Below are positions 1 through 6,038 of a stretch of DNA of 17,405 nucleotides, one piece after another. Where the stretch lies: NCBI GenBank assembly GCA_036276235.1, contig DATBDZ010000179.1, positions 1 to 17,405 of the forward strand, read 5' to 3'. Both the position numbers and the translations under genes were made by a program. Every line of letters starts with the position of its first letter. The first letter of the stretch is position 1. This DNA comes from JANWHF01 sp036276235 (GTDB lineage: Bacteria > Planctomycetota > Phycisphaerae > Tepidisphaerales > Tepidisphaeraceae). The notes beneath the pieces are model-generated. The model was not told the origin of the DNA. It saw only the letters and a program-made list of their open reading frames with translations, and did not search any database.

Positions 1-68
1 ACTCCGAAGCATCTGGCTGATCCCGCGAGCGGGCCAGATGCTTCGGAGTACCTCAGCATGACGGTTAT
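1..68. repeat. Dispersed hairpin repeat, copy A (left boundary of ArsR cluster)
   Basis: Bases 1-17 (ACTCCGAAGCATCTGGC) and 33-49 (GCCAGATGCTTCGGAGT) form a perfect 17-bp inverted repeat around a short spacer. A conserved tail follows to base 68. Bases 31-68 are identical to 3363-3400 in the same orientation, and a half copy lies inverted at 3181-3208. The element starts at the window edge, so its left limit is unknown. It carries no ORF and no T-tract, so it looks like a REP/MITE-type dispersed palindrome rather than a terminator. Confidence 0.85.
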
Positions 69-123
69 CTGAAGTGAACGCCTTCTCCAGCAGAGTATCG
101 CCAAAATAGAAATCTGCTGTGCT

Positions 124-141
124 GAAATCAGTTCTGATTTC
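124..141. repeat. Short perfect palindrome
   Basis: GAAATCAG-TT-CTGATTTC is an 8-bp perfect inverted repeat with a 2-base loop. It lies in the non-coding segment downstream of the DUF4256 gene. It has no T-run on either side, so a terminator role is only a guess. Confidence 0.4.
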
Positions 142-144
142 TGC

Positions 145-214
145 CGTAGGGTGCGCCTTAGCGCCCACGGAACCGCTCGGCGCTCGAACCGCGTATGCTG
201 AAGCACACCCTACG
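145..214. repeat. Imperfect inverted repeat of the CGTAGGGT family
   Basis: CGTAGGGTGCG at 145-155 faces GCACACCCTACG at 203-214, giving a long-looped hairpin. The CGTAGGGT word recurs at 914-920, as its complement at 1120-1127, and as GTAGGGT at 3245-3251, so this is one member of a dispersed family. It sits 85 bases past the stop of the minus-strand DUF4256 gene and could stabilise the mRNA 3' end; that role is inferred only. Nothing else is recognisable in 69-298. Confidence 0.55.
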
Positions 215-298
215 AAAGCTCTGCGTTCGTGAGGATTTCAGAGGGCAAAGTTACACTCGTTGAAATGCGCTTTGCGTTTGAGAGGTCGAAATCCGTCG

Positions 299-871
299 TC
301 AGACCCCGAGCCACCCGCGAAACCCCCGGCCGGCGTAGTACGACTCCGCACCGTTGTGATACAGAAACACGGTATCGAACCGCCGATCGCAAAAAAGAGC
401 GCCGCCCAGTTCTCTGATCTTTGCCGGTGTTTTTACCCAACTCGACGTTTTCGTGTCGAATTCGCCGAGCTTCTGCAACTGGCGATATTGCTCTTCGGTC
501 AAAAGCTCGATGCCCATCGCCGCGGCCACGTTCATCGCGGAATCTTTTGGCTTATGTTGCTTCCTCGCTTCAAGCGCTTCGGAGTCGTAACAAAGATTTC
601 GGCGGCCTGTGGGAGTCTGCTCCGAACAATCGTAAAAAATGTACTCACCCGTCTTTTTATCCTGCCCCACAACATCCGGCTCGCCGCCGGTTCTTTCCAT
701 TTCACTCAATGACCACAGTTTTTCGGGATGCGCTTCCAGCTTGGCTTGAACTTTGGCCCACTCAAGACCTTTGTGGCGATTCATGTTCTTCTCAAAGCGG
801 CCCCTCAACGCGGTGAGCAGTTCGTCACGCTGTTCCAGCGACAAACCGCTCTTTGGCTTGACGTCTTTCAT
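299..871 (-). CDS. DUF4256 domain-containing protein
   Basis: This 190-residue protein is recognised as a full-length member of the DUF4256 family, whose function is unknown. Family-like stretches are visible throughout: FEKNMNRHKGLEW (26-38), MERTGGEPDVVG (58-69), YIFYDCS (77-83), AAAMGIELLTEEQY (116-129), GGALFCDRRFD (156-166) and YHNGAESYY (171-179). It is soluble, with no signal peptide or membrane segment. The start is placed at 871 because the reading frame upstream runs into the palindromic repeat at 888-1139 and its translation there is repeat-derived. A GAGGG lies about 8 bases before this ATG. It is the last gene of the minus-strand ArsR cluster but is separated from DUF1801 by 292 bases, so it may be transcribed independently. 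Family assignment is firm; any role is unknown. Confidence 0.9.
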   Translation of the reverse strand: MKDVKPKSGLSLEQRDELLTALRGRFEKNMNRHKGLEWAKVQAKLEAHPEKLWSLSEMERTGGEPDVVGQDKKTGEYIFYDCSEQTPTGRRNLCYDSEALEARKQHKPKDSAMNVAAAMGIELLTEEQYRQLQKLGEFDTKTSSWVKTPAKIRELGGALFCDRRFDTVFLYHNGAESYYAGRGFRGWLGV

Positions 872-887
872 ATTGACAACCCTCGGC

Positions 888-1139
888 TCAAATCCTCCGG
901 AGTATCGAGCTTTCGTAGGGTCCGCCTTGGCGGACATCTTCGCGCGGGGACGCAACTCCTGTCGAGCGTGAGAACTTTTCGTGTGGCACGGGTTTTCAAC
1001 CCGTGCAAGCGGCGGAGGAACAATCTTAATCTTTGTTTTCCGTATCCTCATTCGTTGGAGCATCGCATGCGCGGGTTAAAAACCCGTGCCACGATGAAAG
1101 GTTCTCAAACTCCAAGGCGGACCCTACGGGAGGATTTGA
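888..1139. repeat. Large nested palindromic repeat between DUF1801 and DUF4256 genes
   Basis: Three matching arm segments face each other in order. TCAAATCCTCC (888-898) pairs with GGAGGATTTGA (1129-1139). CGTAGGGTCCGCCTTGG (914-930) pairs with CCAAGGCGGACCCTACG (1112-1128). The GTGGCACGGG... arm (983-1006) pairs with the ...CCCGTGCCAC arm (1070-1092). A GAGAAC-type stretch matches between the last two. The inner arms are themselves palindromic. The roughly 60-base centre shows nothing recognisable. No transposase is present; this looks like a MITE-like or composite REP element. Confidence 0.75.
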
Positions 1140-1163
1140 ACGGAAGGTTTTGGCAACTGCTCC

Positions 1164-1613
1164 TCAAGTGCTCTTGGATTTCTTCGGAGCCCGCCCGCCG
1201 CGAGCGGCAGGCGCCGACGTGTTCAGCTCCACGGCGGCGCGAATGAGCGCCTTGAACGCCTTCTCATCAATCTTATCTCCCTGACGGAAATCGATGGCAC
1301 GCCGGGTGTTGCCTTCGAGGCTGGAGTTGAAGAGGCCTGACGGGTCCGGGAGCGACGCACCCTTGGCGAAGGTCGTCTTGACGACGTCCTTGTAGGTTTC
1401 GCCGGTGCAGATGATGCCGCCGTGCTCCCACACGGGAACGCCTCGCCATTTCCATGTCTCGATCACTTGCGGGTCGGCCTGTTTGATGAGCATGCGGATT
1501 CGCGCGAGCGTCTGGCCGCGCCAATCGCTTAGCTCTTTGATTCTTGCATCGATCAGATGAGAGGGAGAATCTCCGGCTTTTCCGTCCTCGACGCTGGTTT
1601 TCGTCTTCGTCAT
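1164..1613 (-). CDS. DUF1801 (Fra/YdhG-like) protein
   Basis: This 149-residue soluble protein belongs to the DUF1801 family. Characteristic stretches are DWRGQTLARIRMLIKQADP (30-48), ETWKWRGVPVWEHGGIICTG (52-71), YKDVVKTTFAKGASLPDPSG (74-93) and LFNSSLEGNTRRAIDFRQGD (94-113). The family includes Bacillus subtilis Fra (YdhG), a frataxin-like iron chaperone; whether this member binds iron is inference. The C-terminus (131-149) is a basic Ala/Lys-rich tail beyond the domain. The ATG at 1613 is chosen over the in-frame GTG at 1625 because GAGG sits about 6 bases before it. That site overlaps the stop region of the preceding gene (TAG at 1627-1625), so the two are probably translated from one mRNA. 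Confidence 0.88.
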   Translation of the reverse strand: MTKTKTSVEDGKAGDSPSHLIDARIKELSDWRGQTLARIRMLIKQADPQVIETWKWRGVPVWEHGGIICTGETYKDVVKTTFAKGASLPDPSGLFNSSLEGNTRRAIDFRQGDKIDEKAFKALIRAAVELNTSAPAARGGRAPKKSKST

Positions 1614-1624
1614 GGTTTTCCTCA

Positions 1625-2236
1625 CTAATCGGTATCAGTCAAACAGCCAACCCACAGCAAATTGCGGTGCGGCCATACTGCGAGCAAGCACCAATCCCAC
1701 GCCACGTGGAAAAACCAACTGCTGAACAGGTGGTTGTCAAGATCTCGGCACACCGGACATCCCGGAACGTTCCCCGGCAGCAATTCAAACGCGAGAAATT
1801 CGCCGGCGCTTGCGAATAACTCCTTGATTTCCTGTCTTTCGGCTACGGTCGCGCCGCGTAGTACTTGCGAATAAGCTCCCAAATGATCGCCGGCTGCCTG
1901 GGCGAGAATATTCTCGAACTGACCCGCAACCGCTTCAATCCGACAGTGTTCGTGAAGCGGTTTGATTTCGAACGTCTGCGCATAAGCCGGCTCGAATGAT
2001 TCCCGCAGAAACTTGTGCAGGCCGGGCACGGCGATGATCGCTTCGAGCGCCTGGCGAATGCTTGCTACCGACTGGGGCTTGATTCCATTGTATTGATAGA
2101 ACTGCCAACTAAAACTGAAGTTCGACGAATTGCGGATTCGAGCCGCCAGATCGTCGAGCGAAAACGGGCTGTCGCATGTGGCAAGGGATATCATCGTTTT
2201 TACGCGTTGTTGGGCTCTGTGCTGCCGGCAAATCAC
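1625..2236 (-). CDS. Conserved-looking hypothetical protein in ArsR cluster
   Basis: I do not recognise this 203-residue protein. It appears soluble, with no signal peptide. The most structured-looking part is the C-terminus: an acidic helix (AERQEIKELFASAGEFLAFE, 132-151), a CPVC pair (160-163), then a Trp-rich end containing SSWFFHVAWDWCLL (172-185) and finishing WVGCLTDTD. The CPVC pair with two later cysteines could hold metal or be redox active; that is inference. The GTG start at 2236 gives a classic GTGA overlap with the SRPBCC stop codon. An ATG at 2194 (189 residues) is an alternative; neither has a clear Shine-Dalgarno site. Its position between SRPBCC and DUF1801 makes it part of the same probable operon. 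Confidence 0.75.
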   Translation of the reverse strand: MICRQHRAQQRVKTMISLATCDSPFSLDDLAARIRNSSNFSFSWQFYQYNGIKPQSVASIRQALEAIIAVPGLHKFLRESFEPAYAQTFEIKPLHEHCRIEAVAGQFENILAQAAGDHLGAYSQVLRGATVAERQEIKELFASAGEFLAFELLPGNVPGCPVCRDLDNHLFSSWFFHVAWDWCLLAVWPHRNLLWVGCLTDTD

Positions 2237-2712
2237 GCCGGCGAACGATCGCGTTCCTGTGGCGGCTCTGCCGCCAGGCCCGCGGCCACCGTAGAAAGCT
2301 GCCCGAGCATTTTTGCCCAGCCATACTCGGCGCCTTTAAGGGCTTGATTGCCCCACGGTTGGGAGACGTCGAAGCCGCTGTGCTCGAAGAGGACGCGGGT
2401 GCCGTCGCCATCCGGCTCGAGTTGGAAGCTTACCCGCGTATCGACCAATCCGCCGGCGGACCAGGAGAACGCGAGCCGCCCGCCCTCATTCTCGCGCGGC
2501 GGCTCGCATTCCAATACTTCGCACTGCACCGTCAGGCCATCGAATTTCACCTTGGGGTTCGGCGGCACCTGGAACGTGAAGCGATGCCCGACGCGCGGCT
2601 CAAAATCATTGGGGAACATCCACTCGGCCAGCGCAGTGCTATCAGTAATCGCCCGCCAAACCTGCTCGCGCGGCTGCGGAACGAGCATCTCTCTTTGAAT
2701 CGATTTTGTCAT
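2233..2712 (-). CDS. SRPBCC / AHSA1-like ligand-binding protein
   Basis: This 159-residue protein has the layout of the SRPBCC (START-like) superfamily, AHSA1 branch. Visible elements are an opening strand REMLVPQPREQVWRAIT (7-23), LAEWMFPNDFEPRVGHRFTF (28-47), a CEVLECEPP strand (64-72), RLAFSWSAGG (79-88), a TRVSFQLEPDGDGTRVLFEH hairpin (92-111), and the C-terminal helix beginning GWAKML (131-136). Such proteins bind hydrophobic ligands in a deep cavity; the ligand here is unknown. The ATG overlaps the last base of the arsR stop (TAATG), a translational-coupling arrangement typical of ArsR-SRPBCC pairs. Its stop overlaps the next gene's GTG. It is therefore expected to be controlled by the ArsR operator at 3051-3068. 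Confidence 0.9.
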   Translation of the reverse strand: MTKSIQREMLVPQPREQVWRAITDSTALAEWMFPNDFEPRVGHRFTFQVPPNPKVKFDGLTVQCEVLECEPPRENEGGRLAFSWSAGGLVDTRVSFQLEPDGDGTRVLFEHSGFDVSQPWGNQALKGAEYGWAKMLGQLSTVAAGLAAEPPQERDRSPA

Positions 2713-3038
2713 TATTTGCTCTTTTTGGAAAGATGTTTCGCAAGACGCTGGAGGCGGTCATCCCAGAATCGCTCGTAGTGGGCGATCCACTCACGTACGG
2801 GGCCGAGCCGCGCGGGGATCAGGTGATAGCGCCGCTCGCGGCCGTGCCGCTGCTCGGTCACGAGGCCGGCATCGAGCAGGATGCGCAGGTGCTGGGAAAC
2901 CGCCGGGCGGCTCATCTGGAAATGCCCCGCCATCACGTTCACCGAGCGGTCGGCGTCCAGCAGCAGATCCAACATCCGGCGACGCGCCTGATGGCTGATC
3001 GCCCCAAAGACATCGGGCTTGTGATCGGGTGCGACCAT
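2712..3038 (-). CDS. ArsR-family winged-helix transcriptional regulator
   Basis: This is a 108-residue repressor-type protein. FGAISHQARRRMLDLLLDAD (11-30) is the opening helix region, SRPAVSQHLRIL (43-54) the recognition helix, and RHGRERRYHL (64-73) the wing. The C-terminal VREWIAHYERFWDDRLQRL (81-99) is typical of ArsR proteins paired with SRPBCC genes. No CxC-type metal site is visible, so a non-metal or protein ligand is likely. The start at 3038 is chosen because the -10 box ends only 6 bases upstream and the in-frame extension to 3176 would run through the promoter. It is the first gene of the cluster and probably represses it. Confidence 0.92.
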   Translation of the reverse strand: MVAPDHKPDVFGAISHQARRRMLDLLLDADRSVNVMAGHFQMSRPAVSQHLRILLDAGLVTEQRHGRERRYHLIPARLGPVREWIAHYERFWDDRLQRLAKHLSKKSK

Positions 3039-3044
3039 GCCACT

Positions 3045-3074
3045 AATATACGTAAGCGAATGCTTACGCGTCAA
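3045..3074 (-). promoter_or_regulatory. arsR promoter with embedded operator palindrome
   Basis: On the minus strand TTGACG (3074-3069), an 18-base spacer and TATATT (3050-3045) form a good sigma-70-type promoter. The whole spacer (3068-3051) is the palindrome CGTAAGC-ATTC-GCTTACG, with perfect 7-base arms, placed exactly where a bound ArsR dimer would block RNA polymerase. TATATT ends 6 bases before the ATG, so transcription should begin at or next to the start codon and give a leaderless arsR mRNA. Confidence 0.75.
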
Positions 3075-3180
3075 GGATTTTCCGGCAGATTTGTGGAGGG
3101 GGAGTGGCGCTCGAGTGTGGCGAACTGCAATGTTGGGGCAGATCGAGCTGGATTTGAAGTTCCGCCCCACGCGCACCCTG

Positions 3181-3240
3181 TCATGCTGAGGTACTCCGAA
3201 GCATCTGGCGGTCTCGCGCGAAGGAGCCAGAGCTTGCGAG
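3181..3240. repeat. Degenerate inverted copy B of the hairpin repeat
   Basis: Bases 3181-3208 are the exact reverse complement of the right arm and tail of copy A (34-61). The partner arm after the spacer (GCCAGAGCTTGCGAGAGT, from about 3226) has decayed. This copy is inverted relative to copies A (1-68) and C (3332-3400). Confidence 0.7.
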
Positions 3241-3244
3241 AGTT

Positions 3245-3303
3245 GTAGGGTGGGTGTACTCGCCCACCATGAGCGACGTGGTGGGCGAGTACACCCATCC
3301 TAC
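3245..3303. repeat. 25-bp inverted repeat of the GTAGGGTGGG family
   Basis: The left arm 3245-3269 and right arm 3279-3303 match at 24 of 25 positions around a 9-base loop (TGAGCGACG). The hairpin would be very stable. There is no T-tract, and the nearest gene end is not adjacent, so it is read as a dispersed palindrome. It lies between copies B and C of the other repeat family, making 3181-3400 a cluster of repeats. Confidence 0.8.
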
Positions 3304-3331
3304 ATGAAATCACGACATTTTCAGAGCAGGT

Positions 3332-3400
3332 ACTCCGACGCATCTGGCCATCTTGCGCAAGTGGGCCAGATGCTTCGGAGTACCTCAGCATGACGGTTAT
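3332..3400. repeat. Dispersed hairpin repeat, copy C (right boundary of ArsR cluster)
   Basis: The left arm (from 3332, ACTCCGACGCATCTGGC) and right arm (3365-3381) form a hairpin with one mismatch. Bases 3363-3400 are identical to 31-68 in the same orientation, and weaker similarity continues to about 3418. Copies A and C therefore bracket the five-gene ArsR cluster as direct repeats. In the 3039-3526 gap I see only the arsR promoter, these repeats and the ribosome-binding region of the next gene. Confidence 0.8.
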
Positions 3401-3526
3401 TCTGATCTGGAACGCCTACCCCCACGAATATCACCACAAACAAAAGTTACACGCTGTGAAGGGCGAAGGCGATGCGGAGTGCATATCGGCGGTGTTCTCG
3501 CTAAATTGGTGCCCCTGGAAGGGCTC

Positions 3527-4840
3527 ATGTCTATTGAATTCACTTGTGAGTGCGGAAAGAAATACCGCGTCGGCGATGAATTCGCGGGGCGGCGGGTGGC
3601 CTGTAAGGCGTGTCGCCGGCCGTTGGTGGTGCCGGATCCGCAGGTGGATTTTGCGCAGCCGCCGGAGGGGTATGAGCTCAACGATGCGCCGCCGGAGCCG
3701 GCGAGTGGGAGCGCGGTTGCGGAGCCGCGGATTCCTCGGGAGCAGTTGGTTGGGGCGTTCGGAACGATGGCCAGCAACCCGGCGCAGTCGCGGCTGGATG
3801 TGATTCATTTTCTCAACTGCTATCGCTTCGGACTTATTTTTAATGCCACCTGCGTGGTGCTTGGGCTGCTCGGCGGGTTGCTGATTCATCCGGCGATGTT
3901 CATCCTCGCGGGGGCGGGTGTTTTGCTGGAAATCCAGGATCTGAATCGCGAGCAGCAGAAGCTTCGGATGGGTGATGTCAATCCGGCGGTGGTCATCGGG
4001 CAGAATCCGTGGCGGGTTGCCGTCCTTGCGGATTTGGCCACCGGCGGCGGCGGGCGGCCGGCGGTGCTGATCCTGAACGCGCCGCTGGCGCGGATGACCG
4101 GCGGACCGCCGACCCTCGGCATGCGCCTGGCGGCGGTGCTGCTTTATCACGGGCGGCCAAGCGCCGATGCGTGGACCAACATCGACGCGACGCTCATGCC
4201 CTGCGCCACGCGCGACTCCAGCGAGATCGCCCGCGTTACCGCCAGCATTCCGCAGCGGCAGTGGCGCAACCTCGAGAGTGCCCTGGCCCAACTGCCCGAT
4301 AAGAAGCCCGGCCTTTACAAGCTGTGGCTGGGAACCGCCAACACGTACGTAACGGGGTTTGCGAAATTCTCGCTGGGCACTGTAGTGGCGCTGGCGTTTT
4401 GCGTGCTGGCGATCGTTGTGCTTTTCGGGCGCGCCAAATCGGCCAAGAATCAGCAGGATGATCGCGAAACTCCGGTAACGCGCGCGCGGCGAGCACCTTC
4501 CCGCGACCCGTCCGTGCCTCGTGATCCGCCTTTTGAGCGATCCCGTCCGCCGGCCTTTTCGACGCCGACAGGTCCGGTGTCCGGCGGCTCATCGAGAGGA
4601 CCGACGACGCGCTCGGTTCGCCCCTCAACGCGGCGCAGCGGCGCGACCACCCTGCCGGCCGGGGAACCGCCGACATCAGGTGACTTCAAGGCCGGACAAA
4701 GCGTTCAGATTTATTGGGGCTCGAGCTGGTTTGCGGGCACGATCCTGCGGGTCGAGCCGGGCGGGTTTCGCGTCCATTATGAAGGATGGTCGGCCAGCTT
4801 CGACGAAACCGTTCCCGCCGATCGCCTGCGGCATCCATGA
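3527..4840 (+). CDS. Membrane protein: zinc ribbon, DUF3239-like middle, Tudor-knot-like C-terminus
   Basis: This is a 437-residue protein. Residues 1-35 form a small zinc ribbon (C7, C9, C26, C29) of the type common at planctomycete protein N-termini. Two hydrophobic segments (about 102-120 and 122-137) are followed by a soluble region (about 148-268). That region resembles DUF3239, with GDVNPAVVI (149-157), WRVAVLADL (162-170) and a closing GLYKLW (262-267). A third membrane helix lies at about 281-301. A Ser/Pro/Arg-rich linker (306-385) leads to an SH3-like Tudor-knot/Agenet-type domain (388-435) with YWGSSWFAGTILRVE and HYEGW. The start at 3527 has GGAAGG four bases upstream; the longer frame begins inside repeat copy C. 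Function is unknown. The ends suggest nucleic-acid or protein binding tethered to the membrane (inference). Confidence 0.85.
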   Translation: MSIEFTCECGKKYRVGDEFAGRRVACKACRRPLVVPDPQVDFAQPPEGYELNDAPPEPASGSAVAEPRIPREQLVGAFGTMASNPAQSRLDVIHFLNCYRFGLIFNATCVVLGLLGGLLIHPAMFILAGAGVLLEIQDLNREQQKLRMGDVNPAVVIGQNPWRVAVLADLATGGGGRPAVLILNAPLARMTGGPPTLGMRLAAVLLYHGRPSADAWTNIDATLMPCATRDSSEIARVTASIPQRQWRNLESALAQLPDKKPGLYKLWLGTANTYVTGFAKFSLGTVVALAFCVLAIVVLFGRAKSAKNQQDDRETPVTRARRAPSRDPSVPRDPPFERSRPPAFSTPTGPVSGGSSRGPTTRSVRPSTRRSGATTLPAGEPPTSGDFKAGQSVQIYWGSSWFAGTILRVEPGGFRVHYEGWSASFDETVPADRLRHP

Positions 4841-4849
4841 ACGTATCGC

Positions 4850-4865
4850 AACGGCCGACACCGTT
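4850..4865. terminator. Possible hairpin between convergent genes
   Basis: AACGG-CCGACA-CCGTT fills almost the whole 25-base gap between the convergent genes ending at 4840 and 4866. It could act as a bidirectional stop signal, but the stem is only 5 bp and no T-run follows on either strand. Confidence 0.3.
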
Positions 4866-6038
4866 CTAGTTGGATGGCGCCTTGTCTGAAGGAGATGCCA
4901 TCAGTTGCTCAAGCAGTTGGCGGGCGGGCGCGCAGGTTGGATCGACGGCCAAGGCGGTCTGCAGCTCCTGGCGCGCCAGGTCCGGGCGCTGCACGAGAAG
5001 GTAAAGGCTCGCCATATCGACGCGGAAAGACGGCTCCCTGGGCGCTAGTGCTACCGCACGCCGCATCGCGGCTACCGCTCCGTGCGGAACTTTCCAGTCC
5101 CACTGAAGCACCGCAAGCTGACGGTACACTTCAGCGTTTTTCGGATCGACCTTTTCCAGAACGTATTGCAGGATCTCCCTGGCCTCGACGAACTGCTCTT
5201 TGGCGATCGCCTGCTTGGCCAGCTCAATATATTCCGGGACGGTCTTGCCGACGGGCACGGCCTGGTGATATCGCTCGATGTTTTCATGGACGACCTCCTG
5301 GACGCCCGCCATGCCGTTGAGGGCGAAGGCGCGGGCCAGCACGTTATAGAAATCGGTGAAGACCACATTGTGGTTGCTGACCCACACCCGTTTGGCGATC
5401 AGCGGCATGGCGAGCATCATCTGCTGTTCGAGCTTGCGGCGGCTCTCCCGTTCCTCGGGCGTCATTTCCGTCAGGACAAAATCGTCGCGAGGAATGCACA
5501 GCGCCTGCGCGTACGGCTCGCCCTTGCGAAAAATGTGGCGCTGCCCCGGCGGCGGAATCTTGAACACCAGGAACAGCTTCTTGGGCCACCACTCGCTTTG
5601 CACATGGCCGCAGGTGGCCGCCGCCACCGTGCCGGTTTCATCGCGGTAGAAACGCGGGTGCGGCTCGATTCGCAGCACGTAACCCGGCGGCGCCTGAATA
5701 TCGAGCGACGTGTGAAACAGATAATCCACCTCCGGCGGATGGGTGGAGAGAAAATCCTTTCGCGGGTCGCCGCCCTCGCCCGGCTCTTTGTCGAGGCTCC
5801 AGCGGAACTCCACCTTCCCGTTCTCGTTCACCACCTGCGTTTCGGTTTCATATTGGTAGAGCAGTTCAAATCCGTGAATGGAGGCATCGGTGAATGCCGG
5901 GCAGTGCCACGCCTCGGGACTCGAGCCATGTTCTTTTTTGCGCTCGGCCGATCCGCCCCAATCGCCGATCGCCACCTTGATCGGCCGCGGCGGCAGCGCC
6001 TTGCCCTCGAGGCGGTACTTGATGTCCAGCTTCGCCAT
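4866..6038 (-). CDS. DUF6065-like protein with C-terminal TPR repeats
   Basis: This 390-residue soluble protein has two parts. Residues 1-190 resemble the DUF6065 family: CPAFTDASIHGFELLYQY (46-63), PPGYVLRIEPHP (117-128), VQSEWWPKKLFLVFKIP (146-162) and KGEPYAQALCIPRD (172-185). Residues about 265-380 are helical repeats with TPR spacing (IAKEQFVEAREILQYVLEKV, AEVYRQLAVLQWDW, DLARQELQTALAVDP). The ATG shares its A with the TAA stop of the large AsmA-like gene upstream (TAATG), so translation is almost certainly coupled. Family function is unknown. The TPR part suggests partner binding, perhaps to the AsmA-like protein or its cargo pathway (inference). The DUF6065 call is by motif resemblance only. 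Confidence 0.82.
   Translation of the reverse strand: MAKLDIKYRLEGKALPPRPIKVAIGDWGGSAERKKEHGSSPEAWHCPAFTDASIHGFELLYQYETETQVVNENGKVEFRWSLDKEPGEGGDPRKDFLSTHPPEVDYLFHTSLDIQAPPGYVLRIEPHPRFYRDETGTVAAATCGHVQSEWWPKKLFLVFKIPPPGQRHIFRKGEPYAQALCIPRDDFVLTEMTPEERESRRKLEQQMMLAMPLIAKRVWVSNHNVVFTDFYNVLARAFALNGMAGVQEVVHENIERYHQAVPVGKTVPEYIELAKQAIAKEQFVEAREILQYVLEKVDPKNAEVYRQLAVLQWDWKVPHGAVAAMRRAVALAPREPSFRVDMASLYLLVQRPDLARQELQTALAVDPTCAPARQLLEQLMASPSDKAPSN

Noticed and set aside
872..1063. N-terminal extension of the DUF4256 reading frame.
   Set aside because: The extension is translated palindromic repeat and the family domain is complete from the ATG at 871, which has a GAGGG upstream.
3039..3176. 46-residue N-terminal extension of the ArsR reading frame.
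   Set aside because: It would read through the -35/-10 promoter and operator; the family domain begins after 3038.
3353..3526. 58-residue upstream extension of the zinc-ribbon protein.
   Set aside because: It begins inside repeat copy C and has no homologous-looking content; the ATG at 3527 has a ribosome-binding site and begins the zinc ribbon.
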